DNA of 19,675 nt from Pseudomonadota bacterium (GCA_021805275.1 JAJZFQ010000167.1:1-19675); one strand, 5' to 3'. Shown: positions 7,875-15,629, numbered from the stretch's first letter. Numbers and translations: made by a program. The notes: generated by a model not told the origin, from the sequence alone.

Positions 7875-8976
7875 TCCCGCGATAGAGACATCGGTCGACC
7901 CGAGGGGCGATACGGCACTCGAGTTGGCCGCTCGGACTCTCGCGCCGTTGCTGTCACGCCCGGGATTGTCCGAGCTGTGCATCAATGGGCCCGGAGAGGT
8001 GTTTCTGGAGACTGCTCAGGGCTGGAGTTGTGAAGCCGTGCCGAGCCTGGACTTCGACTGGTGCTGGCGATTTGCCAAACTCGTTGCCAATTACACGCGG
8101 CAGCGTGTTGATGAGTCGCATCCTCTCCTATGCGGAGCTCTGCCGACCGGTGAGCGCGTTCAGATCGCGATGCCGCCAGCGACGCTGCCCGGTCGTGTGG
8201 CCATCAGCATCCGCCGCCCGGCACAGACGCGCTGGTCGATCGAGGATCTAGCCGAGCGGGGCGCGTTGCGCGACACCCGGGCGGTAAGCAAGCCGGGCGA
8301 GCCGATCGAAGGTGAGCTGCGTGGCCTTCTCGCGACCGAGCGCTACGCAGCCTTCCTGCGGCTCGCGGTACGCAGCCGCCGCAATATCCTGGTCTCCGGT
8401 CCGACTGGGTCGGGCAAGACGACCTGGACCAAGGCGTTGATCGGCGAAATTCCCGCGGACGAGCGGTTGATTACGATCGAGGATGCCCCAGAACTGGTGC
8501 TGGACGCGCATCCAAACCACGTGCGTCTTTTTTACAGCAAGGATGATCAAGGCCTCTCGCGTGTCACCCCCAGACAGCTGCTGGAAGCCTGTCTGCGCAT
8601 GAAGCCCGACAGAATTCTCCTCGCCGAGTTGCGCTCGGAGGAGGCATTCGATTACCTGCGCAACGTGAATTCCGGTCACCCGGGCTCGATTACCAGCGTG
8701 CATGCCTCGAGTGCTGCTCTGGCGTTCGAGCAGCTGGTGCTGCTGATCAAGCAAAGTCCGGGCGGACGGGGACTGGCGAGGCGCGATATCCGCTGTCTCT
8801 TGCGTGGCCTCATCGATGTGGTGATTCAGTGCGGGCTCGATCGGCATCGCCGCTCGGTTCGCGAGATCTGGCTGCGGTCGGAATCCTCCTCGCGCCAGCG
8901 GTTCGGTCCGATCGCCGCTGCTCAGCGTAGTCATCGGCCGGGGCAGGAGGCCGCTCCCGCGCGGCCGCATGGCTGA
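7855..8976 (+). CDS. virB11: VirB11-type hexameric secretion ATPase
   Basis: This 373-residue protein belongs to the GspE/PilT/VirB11 traffic ATPase superfamily. It has an N-terminal domain containing GLSELCINGPGEVFLE. The RecA domain has Walker A GPTGSGKT at residues 182-189, an Asp-box-like ITIEDAPEL, and RILLAELRSEEAFDYLRNVN, the region of the degenerate Walker B. GHPGSITSVHA is the conserved His-box. The enzyme drives pilus assembly and substrate translocation from the cytoplasmic face. I chose ATG 7855, which overlaps the end of virB10, because it is the nearest ATG giving a normal N terminus; its ribosome binding site is weak and TTG 7864 is possible. The last 40 or so residues (after RSESSSRQ) are Arg/Gln/Pro-rich and look disordered. 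Confidence 0.94.
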   Translation: MHSLRVDPAIETSVDPRGDTALELAARTLAPLLSRPGLSELCINGPGEVFLETAQGWSCEAVPSLDFDWCWRFAKLVANYTRQRVDESHPLLCGALPTGERVQIAMPPATLPGRVAISIRRPAQTRWSIEDLAERGALRDTRAVSKPGEPIEGELRGLLATERYAAFLRLAVRSRRNILVSGPTGSGKTTWTKALIGEIPADERLITIEDAPELVLDAHPNHVRLFYSKDDQGLSRVTPRQLLEACLRMKPDRILLAELRSEEAFDYLRNVNSGHPGSITSVHASSAALAFEQLVLLIKQSPGGRGLARRDIRCLLRGLIDVVIQCGLDRHRRSVREIWLRSESSSRQRFGPIAAAQRSHRPGQEAAPARPHG

Positions 8977-8981
8977 CCGTG

Positions 8982-10685
8982 ATGCCCGGGGACGTTCTGT
9001 TCGAGATGACGCACGGTTGGCCGGGCCTGATGGTCGCGTATGGAAGTGTGCAGGCTCCGATGTGCGCCGGGCTGGCGCGCGGGCGCGCCACGCTGCGTCG
9101 GTGGTTGGTGTCCCCGGCATTGGCCGCGGGGGTGACCGCGGGACTGGGCGCTGGTATCGCGGCCGCCCAGCCGCTGCTGCACGTGCTGGGCGCGGCGAGC
9201 CCCACGGTAGGGTTGGCAGGCGCTGCCGGCTGCAGCGCCCTGGCGGGCTATGCGGCCGGTCGGGCGCTCGCAAGCAGCACCCCGAGGCAGATGGTGACGC
9301 ACGTTCGCGGTGCCGTCGTGCAGGAGGAGGCCGGCGCGCAGGCTTGGAGCCACAGAGGCATCGGGAGGGACCGGGCGAAAGGGTTCACTCATGCCAGTGC
9401 TCAGTTGACCCTGGCTGCGGTGAGGGTCCCGACCGCAGATGAGACGAAGCACTTCAAGATCATCGGGGCCACCGGTGCCGGCAAGAGCACGGCCATTACC
9501 GAACTGCTGGGCGCGGCGCTCGCCCGAGGCGACCGGGCCGTGATTGCCGATCCGGATGGAGGGTATGCACGGCGGTTTTTCAGCGAGCAACGCGGCGATG
9601 CGCTGCTCAGTCCATTTGAAACCGGTGGGTGTCGCTGGGACCTGTTCGGCGAAATCAGCGAACCGTATGACATCGAGCAGCTGGCTCTGGCACTGATTCC
9701 CGATCATCAGGGCACGGATCGCAGCTGGAGAGGATACGCGCGCACGCTGTTCGCCGCCGTGGCGGGCCAGGCGCGCGCAGCGGGCGTCACCGACGTCGGG
9801 CAGCTCTTCGATCTGCTCGTCGTGGCCGATGCCGCTGAGCTGAAAGTACTGGTCGGCGGTACTCCCGCGCAGCCGTTTTTCGATGAACACAACGCGCGGA
9901 TGCTCGATTCGATCCGATCAGTCGCCAGTTCCGCGGTCGGCGCCCTGCAGTACGTGGCGCGCCAGAAGGCGCCATCCCTGTCTGTCCGTCACTGGGTCAG
10001 GTCGGGTCGGGGGGTGCTGTTCATCCCGTATCGCGCCGGGCAGATTGCTGCGCTGCGATCGAGCATCTCCGCATGGATGCGCTTGGCGATCTTTGAGTCG
10101 ATGAATGGCATCGAGGAGGGCCGACCGCTGTGGTTTGTGATCGACGAGCTCGACGCGCTGGGACCGATCGACGGATTGAAAGACGCTTTGGCGCGACTGC
10201 GGAAATTCGGGGGTCGGTGTGTGCTCGGCTTTCAGTCGATTGCCCAGGTCTCCACGACATACGGTGCCGGCGAAGCACAGACCATCGTGGAGAACTGCGG
10301 AAATTCGCTGATCCTGCGGTGTTCGGCGAGTGAACATGGCGGTACCGCACGATTCGCCTCGCGGCTCATCGGGGATCGCGAAATCATGCGTCTGACCCGC
10401 AGCCGTTCACGCCGACCGGGTGAGTTCTTCCATTCACTCAGCGAGGCGGAGCATTGGCAGGTGGAGCCGGCGGTGATGGATGCGCAGCTTGAGCGACTGG
10501 CTGATCTTTCGGGCTTTCTCAAGCTCGCTTCGGTGCCGGACTGGCAAACGGTTCGGCTGCGGCCCATGCAGCACCCCGTGGGCACCGCAGCGACTTGTTG
10601 CGCCGCGGCGAGCTCGCCCGGGCGCGGGCGCGCACCGCCCCCGCCGGCCGCGGCGAGCCTGGACGGGGGGTGGGATCGTGGCTGA
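8982..10685 (+). CDS. Type IV coupling protein, TraD/TrwB/VirD4 family (copy 1)
   Basis: This is a 567-residue DNA-translocating ATPase. Two hydrophobic, Ala/Gly-rich segments at about 41-65 and 74-97 are probable membrane anchors. The motor domain begins near ETKHFKIIG, with Walker A GATGAGKS at 162-169 and Walker B FVIDELD with Asp388-Glu389. Between and after them are RAVIADPDGGY, GVLFIPYRAGQIAALR, KFGGRCVLGFQS and CGNSLILRCSASE, all typical of the TrwB/TraD ATP-binding family. Coupling proteins bring the relaxase-DNA complex to the channel. The C terminus is an Ala/Pro-rich tail. ATG 8982 lies five bases after virB11; GTG 8979 is an alternative and the ribosome binding site is poor. A shorter paralogue follows at 11184. 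Confidence 0.9.
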   Translation: MPGDVLFEMTHGWPGLMVAYGSVQAPMCAGLARGRATLRRWLVSPALAAGVTAGLGAGIAAAQPLLHVLGAASPTVGLAGAAGCSALAGYAAGRALASSTPRQMVTHVRGAVVQEEAGAQAWSHRGIGRDRAKGFTHASAQLTLAAVRVPTADETKHFKIIGATGAGKSTAITELLGAALARGDRAVIADPDGGYARRFFSEQRGDALLSPFETGGCRWDLFGEISEPYDIEQLALALIPDHQGTDRSWRGYARTLFAAVAGQARAAGVTDVGQLFDLLVVADAAELKVLVGGTPAQPFFDEHNARMLDSIRSVASSAVGALQYVARQKAPSLSVRHWVRSGRGVLFIPYRAGQIAALRSSISAWMRLAIFESMNGIEEGRPLWFVIDELDALGPIDGLKDALARLRKFGGRCVLGFQSIAQVSTTYGAGEAQTIVENCGNSLILRCSASEHGGTARFASRLIGDREIMRLTRSRSRRPGEFFHSLSEAEHWQVEPAVMDAQLERLADLSGFLKLASVPDWQTVRLRPMQHPVGTAATCCAAASSPGRGRAPPPPAAASLDGGWDRG

Positions 10686-11187
10686 TGCCGAGCCGCTGAG
10701 CGAGACGCTGCGCGTTGGCCTGTTGCTCGAGACCGCCCAGGCACAGCAGCGTGTCGGTGAGGAACTGTTCGAGCGTCTGCGCGATCACCTCCGGGCTCTC
10801 GATGCCATGGTCCGCGCCGAGGTCGCACGTGCCGCCTGCGAGTCACTGGGCGCATTGAGCAGCGAGGCGGAGCAGGCCCAGGCGACGCTGCGGCGCCTCG
10901 GGCAGGGAACCACCATTCGCCTGCTCGCCTGGAACACGGCCGCCATGGCGCTGAGCGTGGCGGTGACGTTTGCGATCGTGCACCTGCTGCTGCCCTCCAG
11001 GGCGCAGGTGAGCGAGTTGCGCGCCCGCCGCGAGCTATATGCGGCCGACATCCGGCGCCTGCGGCAGTTCGGTGGGGCTGTCGACCTGCGCCGGTGCGGA
11101 ACGACGGGCAAGCTCTGTGTGCGCGTCCACCCCAATGGGCCGAGGTATGGCCGGCACGGCGATTATCTCCTGGTGAACGGACCGTGA
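10678..11187 (+). CDS. Small single-pass membrane protein between the two coupling-protein genes, function unknown
   Basis: This is a 169-residue protein starting at GTG 10678 inside the end of copy 1, after a run of G (10665-10673) that can serve as ribosome binding site. Residues 1-75 are acidic and strongly helical (LLLETAQAQQRVGEELFERL, then SSEAEQAQATLRRL) and could form a coiled coil. Residues about 82-106 form a transmembrane helix (LLAWNTAAMALSVAVTFAIV). A second helical stretch (VSELRARRELYAADIRRLRQF) leads to a small C-terminal motif containing DLRRCGTTGKLCVRV and YGRHGDYLLVNG. I do not recognise a characterised family with confidence. Its position between two coupling proteins, with overlaps on both sides, implies a role in DNA transfer, perhaps as a membrane partner of the coupling protein or relaxosome. 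That role is inference. Confidence 0.75.
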   Translation: MADAEPLSETLRVGLLLETAQAQQRVGEELFERLRDHLRALDAMVRAEVARAACESLGALSSEAEQAQATLRRLGQGTTIRLLAWNTAAMALSVAVTFAIVHLLLPSRAQVSELRARRELYAADIRRLRQFGGAVDLRRCGTTGKLCVRVHPNGPRYGRHGDYLLVNGP

Positions 11188-12599
11188 TCGTCTTGGCGCG
11201 CGTAGCGAGTGTGCTTGCCGCCGCGCCGCGCCGGCTGATCGGTACACTCGCGGCAGGGTGCGTCTTGCTAGCGCTTGCGAGGGCGCGTGCCGGCCGTGGC
11301 GGCGACAGCTACTGCCGCGGGGCGCGCGTCGTGACCGGACGGACAGCCCGGCGCAGGCTCATCGGTTTGGGTCAGACAGTGACACGCCGGCCGGTCACCT
11401 TGGCGGACGTTCCAATCGGGATTTTCGAGGAAACCAAGCATTTCAAGCTGATCGGCACGACCGGAACCGGAAAATCCACCGCGATCGCGCAGATGCTTCG
11501 GGCGCTGCTCGCCCGCGGTGACCGTGCGGTGATCGCCGATCCCGACGCAGGTTACCTTGCGCGCTTTCACGCAGGCTCACGCGGTGATGTCATTCTCAAC
11601 CCGTTCGACAGCCGGGCTCCAAGGTGGGATCCAATGGCGGAGCTCACCGGTCCGGCGGACCCGCAGCAGCTTGCCGCGAGCCTGATCGCTGCCGGGGATG
11701 ATGCGGCCGGCCGGGAGTGGCGCCTCTATGCGCGTACGTTTCTCGCCAGTGTCCTGCGGCGCGTCGGCGAGAACGGTGGAGACGTCGCAGAACTGTGGCG
11801 CCTGGTGTCGGTCGCCTCGGGATCCGAATTGCGACCGCTATTGCAGGACACGCCGGCACAATCGTTTCTAGATCCGGAGAACGCCCGCATGTTCGGATCG
11901 ATTCGCTCGGTGGCCTCTGCGTGCACTGCGGCTCTGGAGCACGTGTGCGCTCAGCGCGCGCGCGGATTCTCGGTGCGCCAGTGGGTGCGAACGGGCAGCG
12001 GTGTATTGTTTCTGCCGTATCAAGCCGGACAGATTGCCGCACTGCGCACGCTGATCGCCAGCTGGTTGCGCCTGGCGGTGTTCGAAGCCATGGACGCTCC
12101 CGTTGGCGATCAGCGCTTGTGGTTCATCGTCGATGAACTCGATGCGCTCGGGGCGATAGAGGGTCTGCGCGATGCGCTCGCGAGGCTGCGCAAGTTCGGC
12201 GGTAGATGCGTTCTCGGCATGCAGTCAATTGCGCAGGTGGCCGCCATTTACGGCACGGGTGACGCACAGACCATCATCGAGAACTGTGGGAACACGCTGA
12301 TCTTGCGCTGCTCGGCAAGTGAGCGCGGCGGTACGGCGCAGTTCTGCTCGCGACTGATCGGTGAACGCGAAGTCGTGCGGCGCACGATCTCCCGTGGTCG
12401 GGACAGCCCCGGCGGGTTCGGCAGTGCGAGCCGCGGTGCGCGCCGCTCGGAACACCTCGGCGCTCAGCGGGTGACCGAGTTGGCCGTATTGCCGTCCGAG
12501 ATCGAGCAGCTCCCGGATTTTGCGGGTTATCTGAAGACAGCCGGTTCGGCGTACTGGCTCAAAGTGCGCGTTCGGCAGGCGCGGACCCGACGGCGGTGA
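11184..12599 (+). CDS. Type IV coupling protein, TraD/TrwB/VirD4 family (copy 2)
   Basis: This is a 471-residue paralogue of the preceding coupling protein. It opens with a single short hydrophobic segment (LIGTLAAGCVLLALARA, about 18-34) rather than two. The motor follows: ETKHFKLIG, Walker A GTTGTGKS at 91-98, RAVIADPDAGY, GVLFLPYQAGQIAALR, Walker B FIVDELD with Asp317-Glu318, KFGGRCVLGMQS and CGNTLILRCSASE. Similarity to copy 1 extends from just before Walker A to the C terminus. GTG 11184 overlaps the stop of the small membrane protein (GTGA). Both copies look catalytically intact, so neither is an obvious pseudogene. The shorter membrane anchor and different C-terminal region may mean different partners or substrates. 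Confidence 0.88.
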   Translation: MIVLARVASVLAAAPRRLIGTLAAGCVLLALARARAGRGGDSYCRGARVVTGRTARRRLIGLGQTVTRRPVTLADVPIGIFEETKHFKLIGTTGTGKSTAIAQMLRALLARGDRAVIADPDAGYLARFHAGSRGDVILNPFDSRAPRWDPMAELTGPADPQQLAASLIAAGDDAAGREWRLYARTFLASVLRRVGENGGDVAELWRLVSVASGSELRPLLQDTPAQSFLDPENARMFGSIRSVASACTAALEHVCAQRARGFSVRQWVRTGSGVLFLPYQAGQIAALRTLIASWLRLAVFEAMDAPVGDQRLWFIVDELDALGAIEGLRDALARLRKFGGRCVLGMQSIAQVAAIYGTGDAQTIIENCGNTLILRCSASERGGTAQFCSRLIGEREVVRRTISRGRDSPGGFGSASRGARRSEHLGAQRVTELAVLPSEIEQLPDFAGYLKTAGSAYWLKVRVRQARTRRR

Positions 12600-12623
12600 T
12601 GAGGCGTTTCGCGGCGCTCGCCC

Positions 12624-13751
12624 ATGGCAATCTTTCTGATGCAGATCAACACGGTATCGCGCTCGAGCGGTCGCAATGCGCCGGCCTCGGCTGCCTACCG
12701 TTCGGGCGAGCGGATCCGCAATGAGCGCACCGGCGCCCTCTATGATCACCGCAATCGACGTGACGTGCTGCACAAGGAGATTTTCCTGCCAACCCAGCTC
12801 GGGCGCTCGGACGCGGGGCTCGATTGGGCCCGCGATCGCACCGGTTTGTGGAATGCGGCCGAGCGGATCGAGTCCAGGGGGGATTCGCGTGTGGCGCGCG
12901 AATACCTTGTCGCGCTGCCGGCGGAGCTCCCGTCGGCGCAGCGCGTGGAGCTGGCGCGGGCATTCTCGCGCGAGATCGCGGACCGCTACGGTGTCGCGGT
13001 CGATCTGGCCGTGCACGCACCGCGTCCGTTCGGTGACCCGCGCAATCATCACGCGCATCTGCTGAGCTCGACGCGCACCGTCACCGGCGAGGGCTTCGGG
13101 GCCAAGGCGGGCCTTGACATCAATGGCACGGCGCGTGCCGAGCTCGGCCTGCCCACCAGCCGAAAGGAATTTGCGGCGCTGCGTCAGCGCTGGGCGGAAC
13201 TGGTAAATGACTATCTCAGTGCCGCGCACATCGAAGCCCGGGTCGACGCACGCTCCCTGCAGGCGCAGGGCATCGACCGCGAGCCCCTTCCACGGCTGCC
13301 GTGGGCCGCGATTGCCGCCGAGCGACGGGGGGAGCATAGCGACGTGGCAGAGCGCATCCGCTCGCGCTATCGCGCGCGAGTCGCGGCGCGCGCCGAGCGC
13401 GCGGTCGAGCGCAGGACATCGCAGAGCGAAATGGCCGTGCCGGAGAGTCCGCCGCCGCAGCCCGGCTCTGTGCCACCGACCGATGCTCAGCGCCGCCAGC
13501 GCGAGGCGGTGCGCGACTGGCAGCAATATCAACGAGCGCGCGGCAGTGCACCCGGGCAGGCGATGGGTGGTGTAGACCCTGGAGCGACCGAAGCGGTTCG
13601 CCGCCGGGCAGTTGAAGCGTGGCGAGCACGACAGGGAACCGATCAGGTGCGAGAGGATCGTGAGGACGAGCGCGCCCATTCGCCCGAGCCCGGTCTTGAG
13701 TCTCCGGGCGGCGCGCCGCCCGGCGGGCTAGACCCTGACTTTTCGCGTTGA
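12624..13751 (+). CDS. MobQ-class conjugative relaxase (MobA/MobL family)
   Basis: This is a 375-residue relaxase that would nick oriT and pilot the strand into the recipient. The N terminus shows the MobA/MobL signature SRSSGRNAPASAAYRSGE with the candidate catalytic Tyr25. Next comes AREYLVALPAELP (Glu93 region). Then a metal-binding His motif follows, HAPRPFGDPRNHHAHLL, with His131, His143 and His145. KAGLDINGTA and the LRQRWAELVNDYL helix complete the endonuclease domain. The C-terminal third is charged and low-complexity, with no helicase or primase domain. Start ATG 12624 lies 24 bases after copy 2 of the coupling protein and has only a distant GAGG (12601-12604). It is the last gene of the transfer locus. 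Confidence 0.92.
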   Translation: MAIFLMQINTVSRSSGRNAPASAAYRSGERIRNERTGALYDHRNRRDVLHKEIFLPTQLGRSDAGLDWARDRTGLWNAAERIESRGDSRVAREYLVALPAELPSAQRVELARAFSREIADRYGVAVDLAVHAPRPFGDPRNHHAHLLSSTRTVTGEGFGAKAGLDINGTARAELGLPTSRKEFAALRQRWAELVNDYLSAAHIEARVDARSLQAQGIDREPLPRLPWAAIAAERRGEHSDVAERIRSRYRARVAARAERAVERRTSQSEMAVPESPPPQPGSVPPTDAQRRQREAVRDWQQYQRARGSAPGQAMGGVDPGATEAVRRRAVEAWRARQGTDQVREDREDERAHSPEPGLESPGGAPPGGLDPDFSR

Positions 13752-13850
13752 GGACACGCGCCGCGATGCCCCGAGGCGGCTCGGCGGGTTGGGGATCGGC
13801 TTTGCTTCGGCACCCCATGAATCGGCGGTCCGAGGCCGTGGGCGCCAGAC

Positions 13851-15149
13851 TCAAACGGGATGCATGAGCAGCAGAGTCAGCGCCGCGAGCAGTGCCGGTG
13901 GCATTACCAGGAGTCCGAGCTTTAAAAACGTCGCCGCATCGATATGCACCTGCTCGCGGCGCAGGGCGATCAGCCACAGGATGGTGGCGAGGGAGCCCGT
14001 GACCGAAAGATTCGGTCCGAGATCGACGCCGATCAGCAGGCTCGCGCGCAGCGACGCCAGTCCGTGGCCGGCGCCGATCGAGGCGGCGATCAGGGCCACG
14101 GGCAGGTTGTTCATGATGTTACTGGCCGCAGCCGCACCGCCACCGGCCGCGAACGTCGAGACTCGCGCCGCACTGAACGTCAGATGCGTTGCGAGCGCGC
14201 CGAGCGCCCTCAGCAGCCCGGTCTGACCCAGTCCGGCCACCAGTACGAACAGTCCCGCGACCAGCGGCAGGACGCTCCAGGGGACCGCCTTGAGGATCGG
14301 CCACGGGCTGCGCCGCTCGAGCAGCAGCACCAGTGCGAGGGTGATCACGGCGGCGAGGCAGCTCGGTGCGCCGAGCTGCCGGTCCGTTGCCGAGGCCCAC
14401 AACAGGACCAGTACGGCGAGCCCGATGCCGCCGGCCGCGACGCGGCCGGCGCGGCTCAGAGGCGGCACTGGGACATCGAGCGTGAAGCGGCCTTGCAGGG
14501 CGCGCCGCTGGGTGGCGTACAGTGCCAGGTAAGTGATCGCGATGGCGGCTGCGGCCGGTAGCAAGAACCACGTGAGCCACGTGCCGAGCGGCGGCAGGTG
14601 GCTGGCGTAGACCACCAGGTTCGCCGGATTCGCGATCGGCAGCAGAAAGCTCGCGGCGTTGGCGACGAATGCGCAGATCAGCAGGTAGGGCAGCGGCTCG
14701 GTCTTTGCGTGGCGGGCTGCGGCGTAGACCGCCGGCGTCAGGACTACGGCGGTGGCGTCGTTCGACAGCAGTGCCGTGACGGCGATGCCGACCAGATAGA
14801 TGAGTGCAAAGAGTCTGCGCGGCGCCCCGTGCGCCGTCCGGACCGCATGCGCGGCCAGCCAGTCAAACAGTCCCTCCGCCCGTGCCAGCTCCGCCAGCAG
14901 CATCATGCCGGCGAGGAACAGGTACACGTCCGTGCCGGCGCTGACGGCGGTCCAGGCGTGCCGCCACGAGACCAGCGAGCCGAGCACCAGCAGCAGCGCG
15001 CCGGATGCCGCCCAGAGCGCCTCGGAAATTCCCCAGGGGCGCATCAGCATCCCGCAGACCGCAATCGCCGCGATCAGCCAGGTGAGGTCGTTGGTGAGGC
15101 TTGCGTGAAGGATGGGCACAGCGCTTCCGGATGGGAACCCGTGCGTCAT
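13851..15149 (-). CDS. ArsB/NhaD-superfamily membrane transporter, probable arsenite-type efflux pump
   Basis: This is a 432-residue protein with ten or more hydrophobic segments. Family marks include AVTALLSNDATAVVLTPAV, a helix-break element PIANPANLVVYA, NIMNNLPVALIA in the second half, and GVDLGPNLSVTGSLATILWL near the C terminus. The last is the ArsB-type signature seen in arsenical pump membrane proteins. These carriers export anions or exchange ions at the inner membrane. I chose ATG at 15149 (MTHGFPSG); GTG 15119 has a GGAAG ribosome binding site and is a strong alternative, and TTG 15176 is the longest option. No arsR, arsC or arsA lies beside it, so the arsenite substrate is not supported by context. 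It is divergent from the BlaI-type repressor gene. Confidence 0.85.
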   Translation of the reverse strand: MTHGFPSGSAVPILHASLTNDLTWLIAAIAVCGMLMRPWGISEALWAASGALLLVLGSLVSWRHAWTAVSAGTDVYLFLAGMMLLAELARAEGLFDWLAAHAVRTAHGAPRRLFALIYLVGIAVTALLSNDATAVVLTPAVYAAARHAKTEPLPYLLICAFVANAASFLLPIANPANLVVYASHLPPLGTWLTWFLLPAAAAIAITYLALYATQRRALQGRFTLDVPVPPLSRAGRVAAGGIGLAVLVLLWASATDRQLGAPSCLAAVITLALVLLLERRSPWPILKAVPWSVLPLVAGLFVLVAGLGQTGLLRALGALATHLTFSAARVSTFAAGGGAAAASNIMNNLPVALIAASIGAGHGLASLRASLLIGVDLGPNLSVTGSLATILWLIALRREQVHIDAATFLKLGLLVMPPALLAALTLLLMHPV

Positions 15150-15198
15150 TGGACGGGTCCATTCCGCAGCCGTCAAGGCGACGTTGTCGTCCGCGCGC

Positions 15199-15227
15199 TT
15201 GCCTGCATACGACGCCAGTCGTAGACT
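15199..15227 (+). promoter_or_regulatory. Promoter with overlapping palindromic operator for the blaI-like gene
   Basis: A -35 hexamer TTGCCT (15199-15204) and a -10 hexamer TAGACT (15222-15227) are separated by exactly 17 bases. A perfect inverted repeat TACGAC-gcca-GTCGTA occupies 15208-15223, between and overlapping the elements. BlaI/MecI repressors bind dyads of this kind to block RNA polymerase, so autoregulation is likely. A second smaller dyad CGAC-gtt-GTCG lies at 15179-15189. The transcription start predicted six to seven bases after the -10 falls at or next to the GTG start codon at 15234. Sequence features are seen directly; regulation is inferred. Confidence 0.6.
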
Positions 15228-15233
15228 TGCCCG

Positions 15234-15629
15234 GTGAAGGATTTCAGACTACCCGCCGATGACTTGGAGTACACGGTGCTCGCCGCGCTGTGGGATCTGG
15301 GCATGGCCTCGGTGCGCGAACTGCACGAAAGACTCGGCGTGCCGCAGGGTCTGGTCTACACCACCATCGCCAAGGTGGTGGACCGTCTGCGCGAGAAGGG
15401 TTTGGTCCAGCGCCAGCGCCGGGGAGCGGCATTTCAGTACCGGCCAAAAGTGGCGCGGGAGACGGTCGAGCGCGCGAGGGCCCGAATCGCGCTGACGCGT
15501 CTGCTCGGCGCTGCGCCGCGCAGTGCTGCGGCGGCTCTGGTCGAGGCAGTGCAGGACCTCGATCCGCAGCTTCTCGGTGAGCTCGAGCGGGCGGTCGCGG
15601 CTCAACGGAGGGCGAACGATGGAGCGTGA
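15234..15629 (+). CDS. BlaI/MecI/CopY-family transcriptional repressor
   Basis: This is a 131-residue regulator with the family's winged-helix N terminus: LPADDLEYTVLAALWDLGMASVRELHERLG, the recognition helix LVYTTIAKVVDRLREKGLV, and wing QRRGAAFQYRP. The C-terminal helices (RARIALTRLLGAAP, LVEAVQDLDPQLLGELERAV) serve dimerisation in this family. Such repressors are inactivated by proteolysis triggered by a partner M56 membrane peptidase, whose gene starts inside the end of this one. The GTG start has no ribosome binding site upstream, and the predicted transcript begins about there, so a leaderless mRNA is plausible. No beta-lactamase or PBP2a gene is nearby; targets could include the divergent transporter gene, by inference. 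Confidence 0.92.
   Translation: MKDFRLPADDLEYTVLAALWDLGMASVRELHERLGVPQGLVYTTIAKVVDRLREKGLVQRQRRGAAFQYRPKVARETVERARARIALTRLLGAAPRSAAAALVEAVQDLDPQLLGELERAVAAQRRANDGA

Noticed and set aside
8248..9273. 341-codon minus-strand open frame
   Set aside because: It is antisense to virB11 and the first coupling protein; Arg/Pro-rich shadow without motifs.
10996..11010. TGCGCCCT-like core on the minus strand resembling the nick region of IncQ-type oriT
   Set aside because: The match is only a few bases, lies inside a coding region and has no adjacent inverted repeat; similar matches occur by chance elsewhere, for example near 17824.
12225..13679. 484-codon minus-strand open frame
   Set aside because: It lies opposite the second coupling protein and the relaxase, both with strong family motifs. 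The antisense product is Arg/Ala-rich with no recognisable domain, an effect of high G+C codon bias.
13771..13815. Hairpins after the relaxase gene (CCGAG-gcgg-CTCGG, and a GGGG...TGC-TTCG-GCA-CCCC fold)
   Set aside because: Stems are short or contain a large bulge and no T-tract follows, so I do not call a terminator; such dyads are frequent in this G+C-rich DNA.
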